The position numbers and the translations under genes were made by a program. Below the pieces are notes generated by a model that had not been told where the DNA came from, ran no database searches, and saw only the letters and a list, made by a program, of their open reading frames with translations. 64,000 bases of DNA, taken from Bacteroidota bacterium. Its GTDB lineage: Bacteria > Bacteroidota > Bacteroidia > Chitinophagales > Chitinophagaceae. Location of the stretch: assembly GCA_018266615.1 (NCBI GenBank), contig JAFEAB010000096.1, positions 124,001 through 188,000 on the forward strand. Reading direction: 5' to 3'. Shown in pieces: positions 44,818 to 53,353 of the stretch (its first letter is position 1; each line of letters begins with the position of its first letter).

Positions 44818-45477
44818 TCAGGAAAAGGTAGCCAGTACCGAAACCCCGCCCTGTACCACCTGGTTTAGCTGTACATTCACTTTAACATCCGGAGGAAGGA
44901 GCAGGTCTACCCTGCTGCCAAACTTAATAAAACCAAGCTCTTCACACTGGTTAACTTTTTGCCCAACTTCCAGGTAATTAACAATGCGCTTGGCCAATGC
45001 GCCGGCAATTTGTTTTACTAAAACCTGGTATTTTCCTTTTTGTATAACCGAACTGTGCCGTTCATTTTCGGTAGATGACTTGGGATGCCAGGCTACCAGG
45101 TATTTCCCTTTATGATACTGGTTGTATATAACCTCGCCAGCAACCGGGCAGCGGTTTACATGCACATTAAGCGGACTCATGAAGACAGAAATCTGCAGGC
45201 ATTTTGCATTAAAATACTCCGTGTCAAAAACCTCTTCTATTACCACTACTTTACCATCGGCAGGAGCAATAATCTGGTCATCATTAATTGTAAGTTTCCT
45301 CGATGGGATCCTGAAAAACGAAATAATCAGCAGGAAAACAGCCAGGGTAATCATAAAGATTCCGGCGCTTATCCATACGGGTAGGGCTGGGAGAAACCAG
45401 AAGATAATGAGGTTAATCGCACCAAATAACAAGGTGGCTACCGCAATTGACTTATATCCTTCCCGGTGAATGGTCAT
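44818..45477 (-). CDS. psd: Phosphatidylserine decarboxylase proenzyme
   Basis: A 219-residue membrane-associated enzyme making phosphatidylethanolamine. Two N-terminal membrane helices are followed by IAPADGKVVVIEEVFD, ISVFMSPLNVHVNRCPVAG and the self-cleavage site FGSRVD, where Ser188 would become the pyruvoyl group, leaving an approximately 32-residue alpha chain. The size fits the short archaeal-type Psd form (PssA-linked) rather than the long form of Escherichia coli. It lies 52 bases downstream of cdsA, an earlier step in the same lipid pathway. Confidence 0.94.
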   Translation of the reverse strand: MTIHREGYKSIAVATLLFGAINLIIFWFLPALPVWISAGIFMITLAVFLLIISFFRIPSRKLTINDDQIIAPADGKVVVIEEVFDTEYFNAKCLQISVFMSPLNVHVNRCPVAGEVIYNQYHKGKYLVAWHPKSSTENERHSSVIQKGKYQVLVKQIAGALAKRIVNYLEVGQKVNQCEELGFIKFGSRVDLLLPPDVKVNVQLNQVVQGGVSVLATFS

Positions 45478-45529
45478 GGCGCAAAATTGAAGAGCGAAAA
45501 TACAACAATGGAAGCGATTCGGGGGGATC

Positions 45530-46414
45530 TCAAAGCATAAGATTCACATAGGCCCAAACAAAGGGTGTGGCCAAAATGAGCGAGTCGAACCGATCGAGAA
45601 ACCCACCATGCCCTGGCATAAAACTCCCGCTGTCTTTCAATTCTGCAGTTCGTTTTAACCGGCTTTCCAACAAATCGCCAAAGGTACCTGCCACCGCGGC
45701 AATAGCCGAAATGGCTATCCAATGTGGCCATGCGATATGGGTAGCCACTGGGATGAAGTACCCGGCCAGTGATATGGTAATGATACAGAGGATAATTCCA
45801 CCAATGGTTCCTTCCCAGGTTTTTTTGGGCGAGATGGCAGAAAGTTGAGTGCGGCCCAAAAAAGAGCCCACCAGGTAAGCCATCGTATCGTTAATCCAGA
45901 TAGAAAAAATCATTCCGCAAACCACAATTTTTCCAATTGGCACATTCAGCAGGTTTCCGCTCACATCAAATAACCGAAGGTTCATAAGTAATGCAAACGG
46001 AACAGAGAGATACACAAATCCGGAAAGAAACAGGTATTTATGCCCATGTAAATTTTTATATCTGCCTGAAATAATAAATAGAGAAAGCAGGGGAAGAACC
46101 AACCACGATATAAGTATCATCCAGGATACCCAGCCAAACCCTCCCAGCCCAAAATGTTGCGAGAAATAATCAACAGCTCCCGTTAAAACTAATATAAGCC
46201 CGCAAATAACCAGGAAGGCAGCAACAATTTTTTTGGATGGGGCTTTAATAATTAATGAGATGATTTTTACAAACTCGTACCAGCATCCGCCGGCAATTAT
46301 TCCAAACAACAAAAGAAATAAGGGAAATGTCCATAGCAATCCCGTAAGCATTACAGCTACAAATACCAGTGCCGTTAATGCCCTGGTTTGAAATACTGCC
46401 TTGTTAAATGCCAA
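45530..46414 (-). CDS. cdsA: Phosphatidate cytidylyltransferase
   Basis: A 294-residue enzyme with about eight membrane helices making CDP-diacylglycerol. SRLKRTAELKDSGSFMPGHG is the CDP-diglyceride synthetase signature and lies near the C-terminus as usual. It begins with a TTG 12 bases after the stop of the CPBP protease gene; I see no in-frame ATG nearby. With psd it forms a phospholipid-synthesis pair. Confidence 0.94.
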   Translation of the reverse strand: MAFNKAVFQTRALTALVFVAVMLTGLLWTFPLFLLLFGIIAGGCWYEFVKIISLIIKAPSKKIVAAFLVICGLILVLTGAVDYFSQHFGLGGFGWVSWMILISWLVLPLLSLFIISGRYKNLHGHKYLFLSGFVYLSVPFALLMNLRLFDVSGNLLNVPIGKIVVCGMIFSIWINDTMAYLVGSFLGRTQLSAISPKKTWEGTIGGIILCIITISLAGYFIPVATHIAWPHWIAISAIAAVAGTFGDLLESRLKRTAELKDSGSFMPGHGGFLDRFDSLILATPFVWAYVNLML

Positions 46415-46426
46415 TGTAAAACGGGT

Positions 46427-47416
46427 TTAAATATTTAAAAAAGGGTGTTGAGATTTAGCCTGATCCAACAATTCGGATTCCCTTTGGGCAATCCGTTCCA
46501 CATTGGTTCGCGAATATTTATCGAGAAGCAGGGTAAAAAATAAAATCAAAATAAATGCTAAGACCCCACCCCACCAGGTCACATCGGGATCCATCTTATG
46601 GACATCTACCGTTTTTCCTTCTTTGCCCAGATAAAACATTTGTGTTACGGCAATTAAATTATTCAAAAAATGAGCAATGATGTTTACCCAAAGGTTTTTC
46701 GTTTTATAAAACATCAATCCCAAAATAAAACCCAGGATAAGCCGGCTTACAAAGAGATAAACCGATAAATGAATCAGGCTAAAAAGAATGGCAGTTACCA
46801 AAATTCCCAAAAAGGCATTCTTCCACCATTTAACCAACAGGTTTTGCAATGCACCCCGAAAGAAAATTTCTTCAAACAGCGCAGGGAAAAATGCAATAAT
46901 AAAAATGGCAACAATATATTCTCCCCACCCCTTCAGGTTGCTTAAAACTGCCACCTGCTTATTATACTCATCTTCCAGGCCGGCGGCATAGTGGTTGAGA
47001 GCAGGGTAATGGCTTATCACCGATTTGGTGAAATCGGTGATGGGCAAGGCCATGATATTGGCAAAAAATATCAACAAAAATCCAAAGAACACCTGCCTTG
47101 CATTCAGGTAATGATTGAAACCCATCCACCAAATTTTTGGCCCATTTACCAACAGGCTAAATAAAATGGCTGGGATAAACATTAAAGAAAAAGTACCAAC
47201 AAGCTGGATTGCTCTGGTATAGTTCACATTCTCCGGTTTCGCCATTGCTTCAACCAACTGCTTGGGTACTTGTTGAAAGGAGGTGCCCTCCGGAACCATC
47301 ATCATCCCAATAACCATTTGGATAACAGCCGTTAATACAAATCCTGACCCTAAAAAGACCATCAGGAAGGCCAGTTGTGTCCATCCGCTATATCCCTTAA
47401 TGCTTCTGTATTCCAT
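46427..47416 (-). CDS. CPBP-family intramembrane metalloprotease
   Basis: A 329-residue protein with about eight membrane helices. The catalytic pattern EEIFFRG (in FPALFEEIFFRGALQNLL), a second His in FSLIHLSVYLF and HFLNNLIAV are the CPBP (CAAX protease and bacteriocin-processing) motifs. The frame extends to 47488, but the ATG at 47416 (MEYRSIKGYSGW) is the natural start; a near-match box AATTTTTG precedes it by about 11 bases. Substrates of bacterial members are mostly unknown. Confidence 0.87.
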   Translation of the reverse strand: MEYRSIKGYSGWTQLAFLMVFLGSGFVLTAVIQMVIGMMMVPEGTSFQQVPKQLVEAMAKPENVNYTRAIQLVGTFSLMFIPAILFSLLVNGPKIWWMGFNHYLNARQVFFGFLLIFFANIMALPITDFTKSVISHYPALNHYAAGLEDEYNKQVAVLSNLKGWGEYIVAIFIIAFFPALFEEIFFRGALQNLLVKWWKNAFLGILVTAILFSLIHLSVYLFVSRLILGFILGLMFYKTKNLWVNIIAHFLNNLIAVTQMFYLGKEGKTVDVHKMDPDVTWWGGVLAFILILFFTLLLDKYSRTNVERIAQRESELLDQAKSQHPFLNI

Positions 47417-47435
47417 TGCCTTACAGCAAAAATTG

Positions 47436-47443
47436 TAAATTTG
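47436..47443 (+). promoter_or_regulatory. -7 box (TAAATTTG) for dusB
   Basis: An exact TAnnTTTG match 25 bases before the ATG at 47469. A TTG at 47416-47418 with a 17-base spacer could serve as the -33 element. Confidence 0.5.
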
Positions 47444-47468
47444 CTGCCGCAATATACAACGCATTGTT

Positions 47469-48506
47469 ATGCCCTCGATAGGTTCCATTCAACTACCCGT
47501 TTTTCCCTTGTTACTTGCACCCATGGAGGATGTCAGCGATCCCCCGTTCCGAAGCTTGTGTAAAATAAATGGCGCCGATCTGATGTACAGCGAATTCATC
47601 AGTAGCGAAGGGCTTATCCGGGACGCTATTAAAAGCCGGAAGAAACTTGATTTTGAGGAAGAGGAAAGGCCCTTTGGTATTCAGATCTTTGGGGGGGATG
47701 AGGAAGCCATGCAAATGAGCGCCAGGATTTGCGAGACAGTTAACCCCGACCTGGTAGATATCAATTTTGGTTGCCCAGTAAAAAAAGTTGTGAGCAAAGG
47801 AGCAGGAGCCGGGGTATTGAAAGACATAGACCTGATGGTAAAACTCACCAAAGCGGTAATAGATGGAACCTCGCTTCCCGTAACGGTTAAAACCCGGCTC
47901 GGCTGGGACGACCAATCGAAAAATATTGAAGAAGTAGCGGAACGTCTGCAGGATATTGGGGTGAAGGCAATCACCATCCACGGCCGCACGAGGTGCCAGT
48001 TATATAAAGGAGTTGCCGATTGGAGTTTAATTGGAAAAGTAAAAAACAACCCCCGGATAAAAATACCGGTTTTTGGCAATGGCGATATTGACAGCCCACA
48101 GATGGCGCTTGATTATAAAAAACGATACGGAGTTGATGGGATCATGATTGGCCGGGCCGCTATCGGTTATCCCTGGATTTTCAGGGAGATAAAACATTTT
48201 TTACAAACCGGTGAAACCCTTCCCCCGCCCACTTTGGAAGAAAGAGTGGAGGTATGCAAAAAACATCTCGACAAATCAGTTGCATGGAAAGGACCGATTG
48301 TAGGGGTAAATGAAATGCGCAGGCATTATACTAACTATCTCAAGGGCCTGCCCGGCATTAAAGATTTCCGGTATAAATTAGTTACGCTTCATAACCCGCC
48401 AGATATTCATGCGGTGCTCGATGAAATGCTCTTGCATTATAACGGATACCAGTTCGAAAGAACCCCGATTGAAATTATTAACTACCACGAGAAATGCCCC
48501 TTGTAA
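47469..48506 (+). CDS. dusB: tRNA-dihydrouridine synthase
   Basis: A 345-residue flavoenzyme. APMEDVSDPPFRSLC at the FMN site, INFGCPVKKVVSKGAGAGVL with the catalytic Cys, TVKTRLGWDD, ITIHGRTRCQLYKGVADW and VDGIMIGRAAIGYPW are diagnostic, and the subgroup looks DusB-like. It reduces uridine in tRNA. The stop lies 1 base from the stop of the convergent membrane-protein gene. Confidence 0.94.
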   Translation: MPSIGSIQLPVFPLLLAPMEDVSDPPFRSLCKINGADLMYSEFISSEGLIRDAIKSRKKLDFEEEERPFGIQIFGGDEEAMQMSARICETVNPDLVDINFGCPVKKVVSKGAGAGVLKDIDLMVKLTKAVIDGTSLPVTVKTRLGWDDQSKNIEEVAERLQDIGVKAITIHGRTRCQLYKGVADWSLIGKVKNNPRIKIPVFGNGDIDSPQMALDYKKRYGVDGIMIGRAAIGYPWIFREIKHFLQTGETLPPPTLEERVEVCKKHLDKSVAWKGPIVGVNEMRRHYTNYLKGLPGIKDFRYKLVTLHNPPDIHAVLDEMLLHYNGYQFERTPIEIINYHEKCPL

Positions 48507-48507
48507 T

Positions 48508-49020
48508 TCAGGAAATCTTCATTGCCCGGATTCCATCCAGGTATTGTATTATCCGAAGGGAGGCAAGATAATCGGCAGAAAGTACAACAAGACTGGCAAT
48601 TGCTATGCCGGTTCCCAATCCGAACAAAAAAGCAGATCCTGCCTTATAGTAATAAAGGAAAATGAAAACTGAACCTGTTACCAATAAAACCAATTCAATC
48701 ACCAGGCGCCAGGAAAGGTTCTGTTTTAACTTTTCCAGCCGGGGCAATTCTTCATGCTGCAATCGGGGAGGATTCATATCATACGCATAAACCATTGCTT
48801 TCCGCTGGTTGTCTGACAGCCTGTACTTGGAATAGCCGGTTGAAAGCGCCACAACCAATAAAATAACAAAGGGGAAAAATGCCCCTTTTGAAAAATCATT
48901 CTTCTGCACAATCCAAAATACGAGGGCGCCTGCAAATAATACGGCAGCAATTATCATCAGCCACATAGCAGAAGATTTTTCTGCCATAAAATATTTTTCT
49001 ATTTCTGCCTTGCCGAACAT
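48508..49020 (-). CDS. Hypothetical four-helix membrane protein
   Basis: A 170-residue protein with two hairpins of membrane helices (about residues 19-38 and 47-62; 106-124 and 127-147) joined by a charged cytoplasmic or periplasmic stretch (NQRKAMVYAYDMNPPRLQHE). No family is recognised. It starts 14 bases after the glutathione peroxidase stop and may be the last gene of the aldehyde dehydrogenase-peroxidase transcript. Confidence 0.7.
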   Translation of the reverse strand: MFGKAEIEKYFMAEKSSAMWLMIIAAVLFAGALVFWIVQKNDFSKGAFFPFVILLVVALSTGYSKYRLSDNQRKAMVYAYDMNPPRLQHEELPRLEKLKQNLSWRLVIELVLLVTGSVFIFLYYYKAGSAFLFGLGTGIAIASLVVLSADYLASLRIIQYLDGIRAMKIS

Positions 49021-49034
49021 AATTGTTAATCAAT

Positions 49035-49625
49035 TTAATGATTCCTGATCATTGCCATCAAAATTTTATTGCGGGGAGATATGCCCGAAGGGAAAGAGGC
49101 CATTAAATCTCCCTCTTCGCTAACCAGGTATTTCCAAAAATTCCATCCCGGAGCAACCCTGTTCCAACCATTCTTTTCCGGATGAGAAAGCCATTGGTAC
49201 AGGCAAGACTGATTGGGGCCTTTAACTACATTGCTCTTTTGAAGAATCGGGAACGACACCCCATACTGCATCTGACAAAATTGTTCAATCTTTTCAGCTT
49301 CCAGCATTTCCTGGTTTTTAAAATCATTACTGGGGATAGCCACCATATTGAGGACATCCTTATGGATACTGTATAATTTCTGCAATTCACCCAGTTGGGC
49401 GGTAAACCCACAACCTGAAGCGGTGTTAATAATAAGTAATTTCTTACCTCTGAACCCATTGAAAGAAAATGGTTTACCATGAATATCTTTTTCACGAATT
49501 TCATACAATGAAACAGGAGCATGGATCTGATCTGAATTTACCTGTATCCCCTTTTCAGCAGAATTTTTTGAAGCCTGCATGATCAGCGGATAAACCCACT
49601 TTAAAATAGATTGCTTAATTCTCAT
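49035..49625 (-). CDS. Glutathione peroxidase family protein (Cys form)
   Basis: A 196-residue thioredoxin-fold peroxidase. NTASGCGFTAQLGELQKLY carries the peroxidatic Cys72 (TGT/TGC codon, not selenocysteine), and WNFWKYLVSEEGDL is the conserved WNFxK block. An N-terminal extension of about 30 residues (MRIKQSILKWVYPLIMQAS) may be a membrane anchor. Bacterial Cys forms generally use thioredoxin to reduce lipid hydroperoxides. Its ATG overlaps the TGA of the aldehyde dehydrogenase gene (ATGA), indicating translational coupling. Confidence 0.9.
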   Translation of the reverse strand: MRIKQSILKWVYPLIMQASKNSAEKGIQVNSDQIHAPVSLYEIREKDIHGKPFSFNGFRGKKLLIINTASGCGFTAQLGELQKLYSIHKDVLNMVAIPSNDFKNQEMLEAEKIEQFCQMQYGVSFPILQKSNVVKGPNQSCLYQWLSHPEKNGWNRVAPGWNFWKYLVSEEGDLMASFPSGISPRNKILMAMIRNH

Positions 49626-50998
49626 CCGCCAATTATTTTTTTAAACCAGAACAATTTTCCTTTATACGTTGGGTAACGAATGGAGGGATCGGGCCAGGCA
49701 GGCATTTTCAGAACGGCTTTGAGATGCGAAAAGGTATCAAAACCATATTTACCGTGGTACTTTCCAATACCACTGTTTCCCCTCCCGCCAAAGGGGAGAG
49801 AGGGATTTGTGAGATGAAGGCTGACCGTATTTACACAGGCACCACCGGAATGGATATTTTGTAGCCAGAATTGCTGCCGCTTTGAGTTCGAAGAAAATAC
49901 ATAGGCAGCCAGCGGATGATCGTTCCTTCGGATAATGGCCAATGCCTCCTCATCTGTAGAATAACTGATTACCGGAAGCAGGGGTCCAAAAATTTCCTCC
50001 TGCATAAAGGCATCTTCCAAATTAACCGGATACAATATAGCGGGTTCTATATAAAGATCGGCCTCCCTGTATCCGCCTCCACTATAAACATTTCCATACT
50101 GCAAATATTGTAACAGCCGTTGGAAGTGGTTTTGATTAATGATCTTCCCATAATCATAACTCCGGGAAGGGTCGTTGCCAAAAAAAACAATTACAGTTTG
50201 CTTCAACGCATACAAAAATTTTTGAACTACAGATTGGTGAACCAGGACATAATCAGGCGCTACACACATTTGGCCTGCATTCGAATACTTGGCCATGGCA
50301 ATGCGTTTTGCCGCCACCGTTATATTTGCGTCTGCATCAATCACCACCGGCGATTTTCCTCCCAGCTCAAGGGTTACTGGCACCAGTTCTTTTGCAGCCA
50401 TTTGGTAAATTGTTTTGCCTACGCGGGTACTGCCGGTATAAAATACATGATCAAACCTGAAATGATTCATCATGTCTGGGATCACTTCTTTCCCATCGCC
50501 CGTAATAACCTGTATATAATCGGATGAAAAATTCTCTGCGATAATCGTTTGCACGAGTTTTTCTGATGCAGTGGCAAACTCAGAGGGTTTCAATACAACA
50601 CAATTCCCGGCAGCTATGGCCGCTACCAGCGGGCAAAGGATTAACTGAAACGGATAATTCCAGGGGCCAATAATTAATACCACCCCCAGGGGTTCGGATA
50701 CTGCATAACTTCTTCCTGGAAAATTGAGCCGATTGGTAGGCACCGGTTGCGGGGAAACCCACCCGCTAAGATGCTTAAGTGCGTGGTTTATTTCGGAAAG
50801 CAAAAAACCATTTTCAGTAACCCAGGTTTCTTCGGGACTCTTTTTTAAATCGAATTCTAACGCATCAAAAATTTGCGATTCATATTTTTTAATGGCTGCC
50901 TTCAGCTTCTTCAATTGTTCGATACGGAATGTTACCGGCAGGGTAACATTCGTTTGAAAGAAACTTCGCATTAAAACCAGGCTGTCAATATAACTCAT
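49622..50998 (-). CDS. Class 3-type aldehyde dehydrogenase
   Basis: A 458-residue NAD(P)-dependent enzyme. The catalytic Glu is in TLELGGKSPVVI and the nucleophile Cys in NAGQMCVAPDYVLVH; VLIIGPWNYPFQLI and FTGS-like FYTGSTRVGKTIY bind cofactor. Length and motifs fit the fatty-aldehyde (ALDH3) branch. The frame is open to 51187, but the ATG at 50998 (or the one at 50971) gives the normal N-terminus. Coupling with the peroxidase suggests joint detoxification of lipid-peroxidation products. A near-match box TAACTTTA lies at 51017-51024, interlocked with the tadA promoter. Confidence 0.92.
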   Translation of the reverse strand: MSYIDSLVLMRSFFQTNVTLPVTFRIEQLKKLKAAIKKYESQIFDALEFDLKKSPEETWVTENGFLLSEINHALKHLSGWVSPQPVPTNRLNFPGRSYAVSEPLGVVLIIGPWNYPFQLILCPLVAAIAAGNCVVLKPSEFATASEKLVQTIIAENFSSDYIQVITGDGKEVIPDMMNHFRFDHVFYTGSTRVGKTIYQMAAKELVPVTLELGGKSPVVIDADANITVAAKRIAMAKYSNAGQMCVAPDYVLVHQSVVQKFLYALKQTVIVFFGNDPSRSYDYGKIINQNHFQRLLQYLQYGNVYSGGGYREADLYIEPAILYPVNLEDAFMQEEIFGPLLPVISYSTDEEALAIIRRNDHPLAAYVFSSNSKRQQFWLQNIHSGGACVNTVSLHLTNPSLPFGGRGNSGIGKYHGKYGFDTFSHLKAVLKMPAWPDPSIRYPTYKGKLFWFKKIIGG

Positions 50999-51001
50999 GC
51001 G

Positions 51002-51009
51002 TACATTTG
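51002..51009 (+). promoter_or_regulatory. -7 box (TACATTTG) for tadA
   Basis: An exact TAnnTTTG match 22 bases before the tadA ATG, within the 33-base gap to the divergent aldehyde dehydrogenase start. Confidence 0.5.
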
Positions 51010-51031
51010 TATATAAAGTTACGCAGCCCAA

Positions 51032-51469
51032 ATGACGGATGAGCAATATATGCAGTTGGCCCTTGCGGAGGCGAAATTGGCCTTTGAAAAAGAAGAAATA
51101 CCAATTGGGGCCCTGGTGGTGCAAAACCATAAAATTATTGCCAGGGCACACAACCAGGTAGAGTTGCTGAACGACAGCACAGCACATGCAGAAATACTTG
51201 CCCTAACTACGGCCTTCAATCATTTGGGAAGTAAGTACCTAACCGATGCTACCTTGTATGTAACCATCGAGCCTTGCCTGATGTGCTGTGGGGCGCTTTA
51301 CTGGAGTAAAATTGGAAGGATCGTTTATGGCGCCCCGGATGAAAAGAACAGTTACCGGAAATATACGGGGACTACCCATCCTTTCCACCCTAAAACAATT
51401 ATTTCGGGTGGTGTACTGGCTGATGAGGCCGCCTGGTTGATGAAACAATTTTTTTTGGCCCGTAGATAG
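51032..51469 (+). CDS. tadA: tRNA adenosine deaminase-like nucleoside deaminase
   Basis: A 145-residue zinc deaminase with HAE (His52, Glu54 in [10 protein letters not shown]) and PCLMC (Cys82, Cys85) motifs. It starts [18 protein letters not shown], and [19 protein letters not shown] is characteristic of TadA, which forms inosine at tRNA position 34; guanine deaminase is a less likely alternative. It is divergent from the aldehyde dehydrogenase gene. Confidence 0.87.
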   Translation: MTDEQYMQLALAEAKLAFEKEEIPIGALVVQNHKIIARAHNQVELLNDSTAHAEILALTTAFNHLGSKYLTDATLYVTIEPCLMCCGALYWSKIGRIVYGAPDEKNSYRKYTGTTHPFHPKTIISGGVLADEAAWLMKQFFLARR

Positions 51470-51523
51470 TCCGGATAACAATATTTTTCAGAAAATCCCG
51501 CTCCCGCTCAAACTTTATGGCTT

Positions 51524-51531
51524 TACATTTG
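51524..51531 (+). promoter_or_regulatory. -7 box (TACATTTG) for the superoxide dismutase gene
   Basis: An exact TAnnTTTG match 44 bases before the ATG at 51576, the longest plausible leader of the plus-strand set. Confidence 0.5.
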
Positions 51532-51575
51532 TATATACAATACACCGATTTTTAAACCCGATAAAAAAAGAAACT

Positions 51576-52181
51576 ATGGCATTTACATTAGCTCCATTAC
51601 CCTATGCCTATGATGCATTGGAACCTCATATCGATAAAGAAACTATGCACATACATCATGATAAACATCACCAGGCCTATGTGGACAATCTGAATAAAGC
51701 GATTGCCGGTACCCCAAACGAAAATAAATCTTTGGATGAACTGGTTAAACAAGCCGGCACCATTAGCGCTGCCGTTCGCAACAACGGAGGCGGACACTGG
51801 AACCATGCTTTCTTTTGGGATAGTTTATCGCCAAAGGGAGGCGGGAAACCCGGTGGTAAGCTTGCCGATGCCATAAATAGCGCATTTGGTTCCCTCGAAG
51901 GACTGGTTGAAAAATTTAACCAGGCAGGTGCCACCCGATTCGGTAGCGGCTGGGCCTGGCTCCTCGTAAAAGACGGTAAACTGGAAATTAGCTCTACCCC
52001 TAACCAGGATAACCCGTTAATGGATGTGGCTGAAACAAAAGGCACTCCTGTTTTTGGAGTGGATGTATGGGAACATGCTTATTACCTGAAATACCAGAAT
52101 AAAAGAGCCGATTACCTGAAGGCTGTTTGGAATGTGGTTAACTGGGATAAGGTAAGTGAAAGATTTGCTGCGGCAAAATAA
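51576..52181 (+). CDS. Mn/Fe superoxide dismutase
   Basis: A 201-residue SOD with metal ligands in [30 protein letters not shown] and [20 protein letters not shown] (two His, Asp, His). The segment TPNQDNPLM has Gln-Asp where Mn-type enzymes do, so a manganese or cambialistic enzyme is more likely than a strict iron one. No signal peptide. It follows tadA by 106 bases and ends at a strong terminator, so it is a single-gene unit. Confidence 0.95.
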   Translation: MAFTLAPLPYAYDALEPHIDKETMHIHHDKHHQAYVDNLNKAIAGTPNENKSLDELVKQAGTISAAVRNNGGGHWNHAFFWDSLSPKGGGKPGGKLADAINSAFGSLEGLVEKFNQAGATRFGSGWAWLLVKDGKLEISSTPNQDNPLMDVAETKGTPVFGVDVWEHAYYLKYQNKRADYLKAVWNVVNWDKVSERFAAAK

Positions 52182-52198
52182 GAATTTCTTACATTTTG

Positions 52199-52237
52199 AA
52201 AGAAGCTGTTTCGATAAATCGAAACAGCTTCTTTTTT
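52199..52237 (+). terminator. Strong terminator after the superoxide dismutase gene
   Basis: A perfect 13-bp stem GAAGCTGTTTCGA/TCGAAACAGCTTC (52202-52214 and 52219-52231) with loop TAAA, followed by six T. Flanking A-T pairs lengthen the stem further. Confidence 0.95.
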
Positions 52238-52348
52238 CCTGCGAATAGAACATCCTGAAAGAAATTAAAAACAGGAACGCGAATATTTCAAATTTTTATA
52301 GCCCTCCAATTCAACTTTGAAAAAATTTAATAAGGGGAAAGAAAGGAG

Positions 52349-52579
52349 TTATGGAACGGGGTCATATCCATGTCCTCCCCAGGGATGGCAACGGCTGATG
52401 CGTTTGATGGAAAGCCAAAATCCTTTAATCAAACCATGCTTTCGAAATGCATCAAGGGCATAATTAGAGCAGGTGGGTGTAAACCTGCACTTCGGACCAA
52501 TTACCGGCGAAATGACATACTGGTAAAATTTTATCAGTAACACAAATGGAGAGATTAATATCTGTCTAATGAGGTTCAT
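52349..52579 (-). CDS. yidD: Membrane protein insertion efficiency factor YidD
   Basis: A 76-residue protein with an N-terminal hydrophobic helix ([18 protein letters not shown]) and the conserved [19 protein letters not shown] and [13 protein letters not shown]. It overlaps the 3' end of rnpA by 14 bases, as usual in this cluster. It aids YidC-dependent insertion. Confidence 0.95.
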   Translation of the reverse strand: MNLIRQILISPFVLLIKFYQYVISPVIGPKCRFTPTCSNYALDAFRKHGLIKGFWLSIKRISRCHPWGGHGYDPVP

Positions 52580-52955
52580 TTATAAATCCGGAAATCTTTT
52601 CCAATAATGTTTTAACTGCTTTTTCAACCTGAGAAAAAACCGGCATCTCCGTGCCCGTATAAATAATCACAAAGGCAATCCCCCGAGAATCCTTCCTTTC
52701 GAAAAGGATTGATTTATGTTGGCGGTATGCCTCTCGCATCAGTCTTTTAATCCGGTTACGGTGTACTGCCTTTTTAAAATTCCGCGAGCTAACGGATACT
52801 GCTAATCGAACGCCTTCATCGGCTGGCACACGGAGCCAAAGGCACCGGAATGGGAATTGGTTTAACTTATTTCCGGAGGCAAAAAGCAGTTGGATACCTT
52901 TCCGGCTTTTCAGTTTCTCTTCCTTTCCAAACTTGTATTTATGCAACCCCTGCAA
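52566..52955 (-). CDS. rnpA: Ribonuclease P protein component
   Basis: A 129-residue basic protein with the RNR motif [16 protein letters not shown] and the N-terminal [14 protein letters not shown]. It has no in-frame ATG; a TTG at 52955 or 52946 is the likely start. It lies between rpmH and yidD, which overlaps its end. It binds RNase P RNA, whose gene is not in the window. Confidence 0.93.
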   Translation of the reverse strand: MQGLHKYKFGKEEKLKSRKGIQLLFASGNKLNQFPFRCLWLRVPADEGVRLAVSVSSRNFKKAVHRNRIKRLMREAYRQHKSILFERKDSRGIAFVIIYTGTEMPVFSQVEKAVKTLLEKISGFINEPH

Positions 52956-53026
52956 ATGGAATGGCTTTATGTAAAAATAGCCCTTGCGTGGGCAAAGGCT
53001 AAATTATTATTCGCTTACGATCCGGT

Positions 53027-53194
53027 TTACTTCTTTGAACCGTGTTCGTCGGAAATTGTAAGTTTATAACGGCCCTTTGCACGGCGGCTGGCCAAAACCT
53101 TACGGCCATTTGCATCCTGCATACGTTTACGGAATCCATGTACGGTTTTCCGGCGGCGGGTATGGGGCTGATACGTTCTTTTTTTACCTGGCAT
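53027..53194 (-). CDS. rpmH: Ribosomal protein L34
   Basis: A 55-residue protein, read directly from 53194 to the TAA at 53027. Motifs [39 protein letters not shown] and TISDE are L34. It carries a short N-terminal extension (MPGK) and a C-terminal extension of about six residues compared with Escherichia coli L34. Its stop is about 70 bases upstream of the rnpA start. A promoter box at 53276-53283 gives a leader of about 75 bases. Confidence 0.95.
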   Translation of the reverse strand: MPGKKRTYQPHTRRRKTVHGFRKRMQDANGRKVLASRRAKGRYKLTISDEHGSKK

Positions 53195-53275
53195 GATTCT
53201 GCTTTTTTCCTTTTACAAATTTGATTTCATTTCTAGCCAACAGGTCACCATCCCTGCTGTTCCGTGAAAGGACGG

Positions 53276-53283
53276 CAAAGGTA
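53276..53283 (-). promoter_or_regulatory. -7 box (TACCTTTG on minus strand) for rpmH-rnpA-yidD
   Basis: An exact TAnnTTTG match. The leader starts near CCGTCCTTTCACGG, a small 4-bp hairpin, and is one of the longest in the window. Confidence 0.5.
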
Positions 53284-53353
53284 AGGAGCAAAACTGAGAA
53301 TTAATCGGTAATGGAATTATTTTTTGTCGTTTCTATTTCTGATTATCAGCTAT

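Noticed and set aside
49404-49413. Selenocysteine in the glutathione peroxidase
   Set aside because: The active-site position is an ordinary Cys codon, with no in-frame TGA in the GCGFT motif.
52349-53194. Replication origin near rpmH-rnpA-yidD
   Set aside because: In some bacteria this cluster neighbours oriC, but there is no dnaA gene and I see no cluster of DnaA boxes here.
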